Assembly: GCF_002736205.1 (NCBI RefSeq)
Contig: NZ_CP024091.1
Span: 2,477,555 to 2,541,554 of the forward strand
Reading direction: 5' to 3'
Length of the DNA: 64,000 nt
DNA from: Pedobacter ginsengisoli
GTDB lineage: Bacteria > Bacteroidota > Bacteroidia > Sphingobacteriales > Sphingobacteriaceae
Shown: piece after piece, positions 60,668 through 64,000 of the stretch
Numbering within the stretch: position 1 is the first letter of the stretch
Layout: every line of letters starts with the position of its first letter
Program-made: the position numbers and the translations under genes
The notes under the pieces: model-generated
The model's input: only the letters and a program-made list of their open reading frames with translations
Database searches by the model: none
Told to the model about the DNA's origin: nothing

Positions 60668-61375
60668 ATGAAAATAGGACTAATTACGCTTTTATTATTT
60701 TGTGGCACCGCTACATTTGCCCAGTCTTTCAAGTATCCTATACTTAACCCACAAGGAAAAACCATAAAATCGCTTATCCCGGCGCAATGGAAAGTAATAG
60801 ATTCTGTTTACGGAGATCTGAACAATGATAAAGTTGAAGATCTGGCTTTAATATATGAGTTTTATGCCGCCGTTAAAGAAAACAGAGCATATGGTGATAA
60901 CACAACTGAACTTATTACTGAGATACAGAGGCCAAGAATACTGGCAGTCTATTTTAAATCTGGCAGAAGCTACAAACTGGTTACGCAAAACAACAATTTT
61001 ATTTTAAGATCAGAAGAGGGCGGCTCAATGGGCGACCCGTTGCGTCCACTGGCTATAACAGACAATGTGCTTAACCTGGCCTTTGAAGGAGGAGCAAATT
61101 GGAGATGGAAACTTAATTACAGTTTTAAATACCAGGATAAAGACTGGCAGCTAACCAAGGCAAGTAATTACTCTTATCATAGCGGATCTGGCGATATGAA
61201 TAGTAAAAGGTATGATTTTGTAAACAAGAAACGCATTATTACTATTGGTAAAATCAATAATAAGGATTCAGGAAATGAGATTATTGAACAGAATTTAACA
61301 TTTAAAACGCTGCGTACTTTTTCGAGCTTTAAAAAACCCTGGACCTGGGAATTGGGCCCAGATGAGTTTCTATAA
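60668..61375 (+). CDS. Secreted protein of unknown function
   Basis: 235 residues with a signal peptide (about 1-18, GTATFAQS). A loop VYGDLNNDKVEDLALI (near 48-63) resembles the Ca2+-binding D-x-[DN]-x-D-G/K loops of FG-GAP-like proteins, and the same kind of loop occurs in the lipoprotein at 17424-18044, although the two are otherwise not obviously similar. The rest is beta-rich with many aromatic residues (GGANWRWKLNYSFKYQDKDW). No catalytic motif was seen. It has its own promoter region of about 55 bp after the preceding terminator and ends about 90 bp before the terminator it shares with guaB. Confidence 0.7.
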   Translation: MKIGLITLLLFCGTATFAQSFKYPILNPQGKTIKSLIPAQWKVIDSVYGDLNNDKVEDLALIYEFYAAVKENRAYGDNTTELITEIQRPRILAVYFKSGRSYKLVTQNNNFILRSEEGGSMGDPLRPLAITDNVLNLAFEGGANWRWKLNYSFKYQDKDWQLTKASNYSYHSGSGDMNSKRYDFVNKKRIITIGKINNKDSGNEIIEQNLTFKTLRTFSSFKKPWTWELGPDEFL

Positions 61376-61390
61376 CTCCTACCACATATC

Positions 61391-61439
61391 AGACTGAACT
61401 TAGACTCAAATCAGACTCAGCTCAGACTCTGTTAGACTC
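61391..61439. repeat. Five AGACT(C) direct repeats at helical spacing
   Basis: AGACTG at 61391 and AGACTC at 61402, 61413, 61424 and 61434, i.e. every 10-11 bp on one face of the helix. An opposite-strand copy AAGTCTG lies at about 61450-61456. The array lies between the stop of the secreted protein gene and a terminator. It is too short for a CRISPR and too regular for chance. Confidence 0.55.
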
Positions 61440-61465
61440 TAGTAAAGTTAAGTCTGTTTTAACGC

Positions 61466-61505
61466 AAAAAAGGGCCTGAATCAGTGGTGATTCAGGCCCT
61501 TTTTT
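61466..61505. terminator. Bidirectional terminator (secreted protein gene / guaB)
   Basis: An 18-bp perfect stem starting AAAAAAGGGCCTGAATCA (61466-61483) with GTGG loop and complement at 61488-61505. U-tracts are available in both directions between the convergent genes. Confidence 0.92.
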
Positions 61506-61525
61506 GAATTATTTAATCCAAATTA

Positions 61526-63085
<1,560 letters not shown>

Positions 63086-63159
63086 TTAAAAGTTTACAAT
63101 TAAATTAAATAGTGAAAAGGAATAATATTGAACAGTTGTTTTAGTTTAATAACAAATTC

Positions 63160-64000
63160 CTAAAATCCAGTATCAAACCGTTTTACTCCTGCTCCTATTC
63201 TCACAGGCTCAGGATTCTTTGTTGGATTAAATGGGTCATAATAATAAAGTGACGCCTGCTGAAATAGTGGAATATGCATTTTTAAACGTTGCATAAATCC
63301 TTGAAAATCCTTTCCATTTTTACTCCATGCAGCTTCTGCCAAAGCAGTTATTCGCGGAAACAACAGATAATCCAGCCTTTGATCGCTTTGAATTGTTTCT
63401 GCCCATAAATCTGCCTGTACGCCCAGAATTTGGTTTTTATTCACAGAACCGCCTATGTAATTATCCTGAGAAAAAGAATAAACGCTTTCTAATGCATTGT
63501 ATAATTTATTGCTCCATTTGCGACCGTAATTATGGGTGCTATCCTGAACAAAATCAAAATAAAACGGTAATCGAGGGCACAGTACTGTCTCATATCCCTT
63601 TTTTAACGAAAGATTTAACATATCTGGTTTATCGTGTCTCCACCAGAAGATAATCGTTTTGTCTTTAGGCAGGTCTACTTCGGCCATCTCGTCCCAAACT
63701 AAGAGCTTGGCATTCATATTATATACCGAATCTGCCATACGTTTCATGAAATATTTTTCTACTTCTTTAACATTTGCCAGCCCCTTGTTTTGCATTAATG
63801 CTTTAATATCAGCATTTGAAGACCATTGCTGATTTCCATAACTTACCTCATCGCCACCAAGATGGATCATTCCAGAGGGGAACAATGCATTTGTTTCCCT
63901 AAGGATATTTGTAAGATATTGATAAGTACTTTCTTTACCTGGATTAAAAGTGAACTCAGGATGTCCTTCAGATCCACCTCCGCTAAATTCAGGATATGCA
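63160..64000 (-). CDS. GH20 beta-N-acetylhexosaminidase, 5' part cut by the window
   Basis: About 280 codons are visible; the frame stays open to the window edge, where the sequence reads YPEFSGGGSEGHPEF, so the true start is beyond 64000. The catalytic Asp-Glu pair is in MIHLGGDEVSYG, followed by KLLVWDEMAEV and QADLWAETIQS, the family's Trp-rich substrate pocket strands (GVQADLWAE). The end (ASLYYYDPFNPTKNPEP) is the short C-terminal helix region without an accessory domain. It should cleave terminal N-acetylhexosamine in the periplasm or outside. It differs from the GH20 at 18088-19995, so the two probably have different substrates. A short start-codon reading at 63885 is not the gene's beginning. 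Confidence 0.9.
   Translation of the reverse strand, partial: AYPEFSGGGSEGHPEFTFNPGKESTYQYLTNILRETNALFPSGMIHLGGDEVSYGNQQWSSNADIKALMQNKGLANVKEVEKYFMKRMADSVYNMNAKLLVWDEMAEVDLPKDKTIIFWWRHDKPDMLNLSLKKGYETVLCPRLPFYFDFVQDSTHNYGRKWSNKLYNALESVYSFSQDNYIGGSVNKNQILGVQADLWAETIQSDQRLDYLLFPRITALAEAAWSKNGKDFQGFMQRLKMHIPLFQQASLYYYDPFNPTKNPEPVRIGAGVKRFDTGF

Overview
The window looks like a chromosomal segment of a Bacteroidota genome, most likely a Sphingobacteriaceae member close to Pedobacter. The reasons are low GC, two SusC/SusD pairs, a hybrid two-component system with a periplasmic propeller, many lipoprotein and signal-peptide glycoside hydrolases, and repeated promoters of the Bacteroidota type (TTTG about 19-20 nt ahead of TAnnTTTG). 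Genus assignment is inference. No rRNA, tRNA, CRISPR array, complete insertion sequence or phage module was seen.

Layout. 1-9 kb: cut mscS-type channel gene, a large secreted MG2/plug-like protein, RNase R and a polyprenyl diphosphate synthase in one operon, an odd PAS-like/histidine-box/receiver protein, an XRE regulator, and rplU-rpmA, where L27 carries a long Ala/Lys/Pro tail. 9-18 kb: a dicarboxylate symporter, an ECF sigma factor with a membrane partner, an AraC regulator divergent from a propeller sensor kinase and its NarL-type regulator. 18-26 kb: GH20 hexosaminidase, trxB, acyl-CoA carboxyltransferase, fabF and a core-only MutS homologue. 26-32 kb is an accessory patch: about 850 bp of non-coding DNA full of inverted repeats, a colicin-immunity-like gene broken by an in-frame stop, a GH29 fucosidase, an orphan FtsX-type permease, a second hairpin-rich stretch, and an antitoxin followed by the C-terminal stump of its PIN toxin.

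32.4-45.5 kb is polysaccharide utilization locus 1. A leftward operon susC-susD-GH43-(BNR propeller + GH43)-GH-A hydrolase ends at a strong terminator. It is divergent from a 1329-residue hybrid sensor carrying an AraC output domain. The enzyme set fits an arabinose-containing plant glycan (inference). 45.5-58.0 kb is a second susC/susD pair whose leftward transcription unit appears to continue into two paralogous DoxX-like membrane proteins, a TIGR01777 epimerase-like protein, a PYROXD2/phytoene-desaturase-like flavoprotein and a YeiH-like transporter; a GH43 gene is divergent from it. I know no named system with this composition, and it is my leading candidate for something undescribed.

58-64 kb: an HxlR/SDR divergent pair with repeat operators, methionine aminopeptidase, a small PepSY-like secreted protein, a secreted protein of unknown function, guaB, and the cut end of another GH20 gene.

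Several starts were moved inward from the longest reading frame because a good promoter or signal peptide requires it (rnr, trxB, fabF, guaB, the permease, the second susD and the propeller kinase). All function calls are by motif and remembered family likeness; no search was run.
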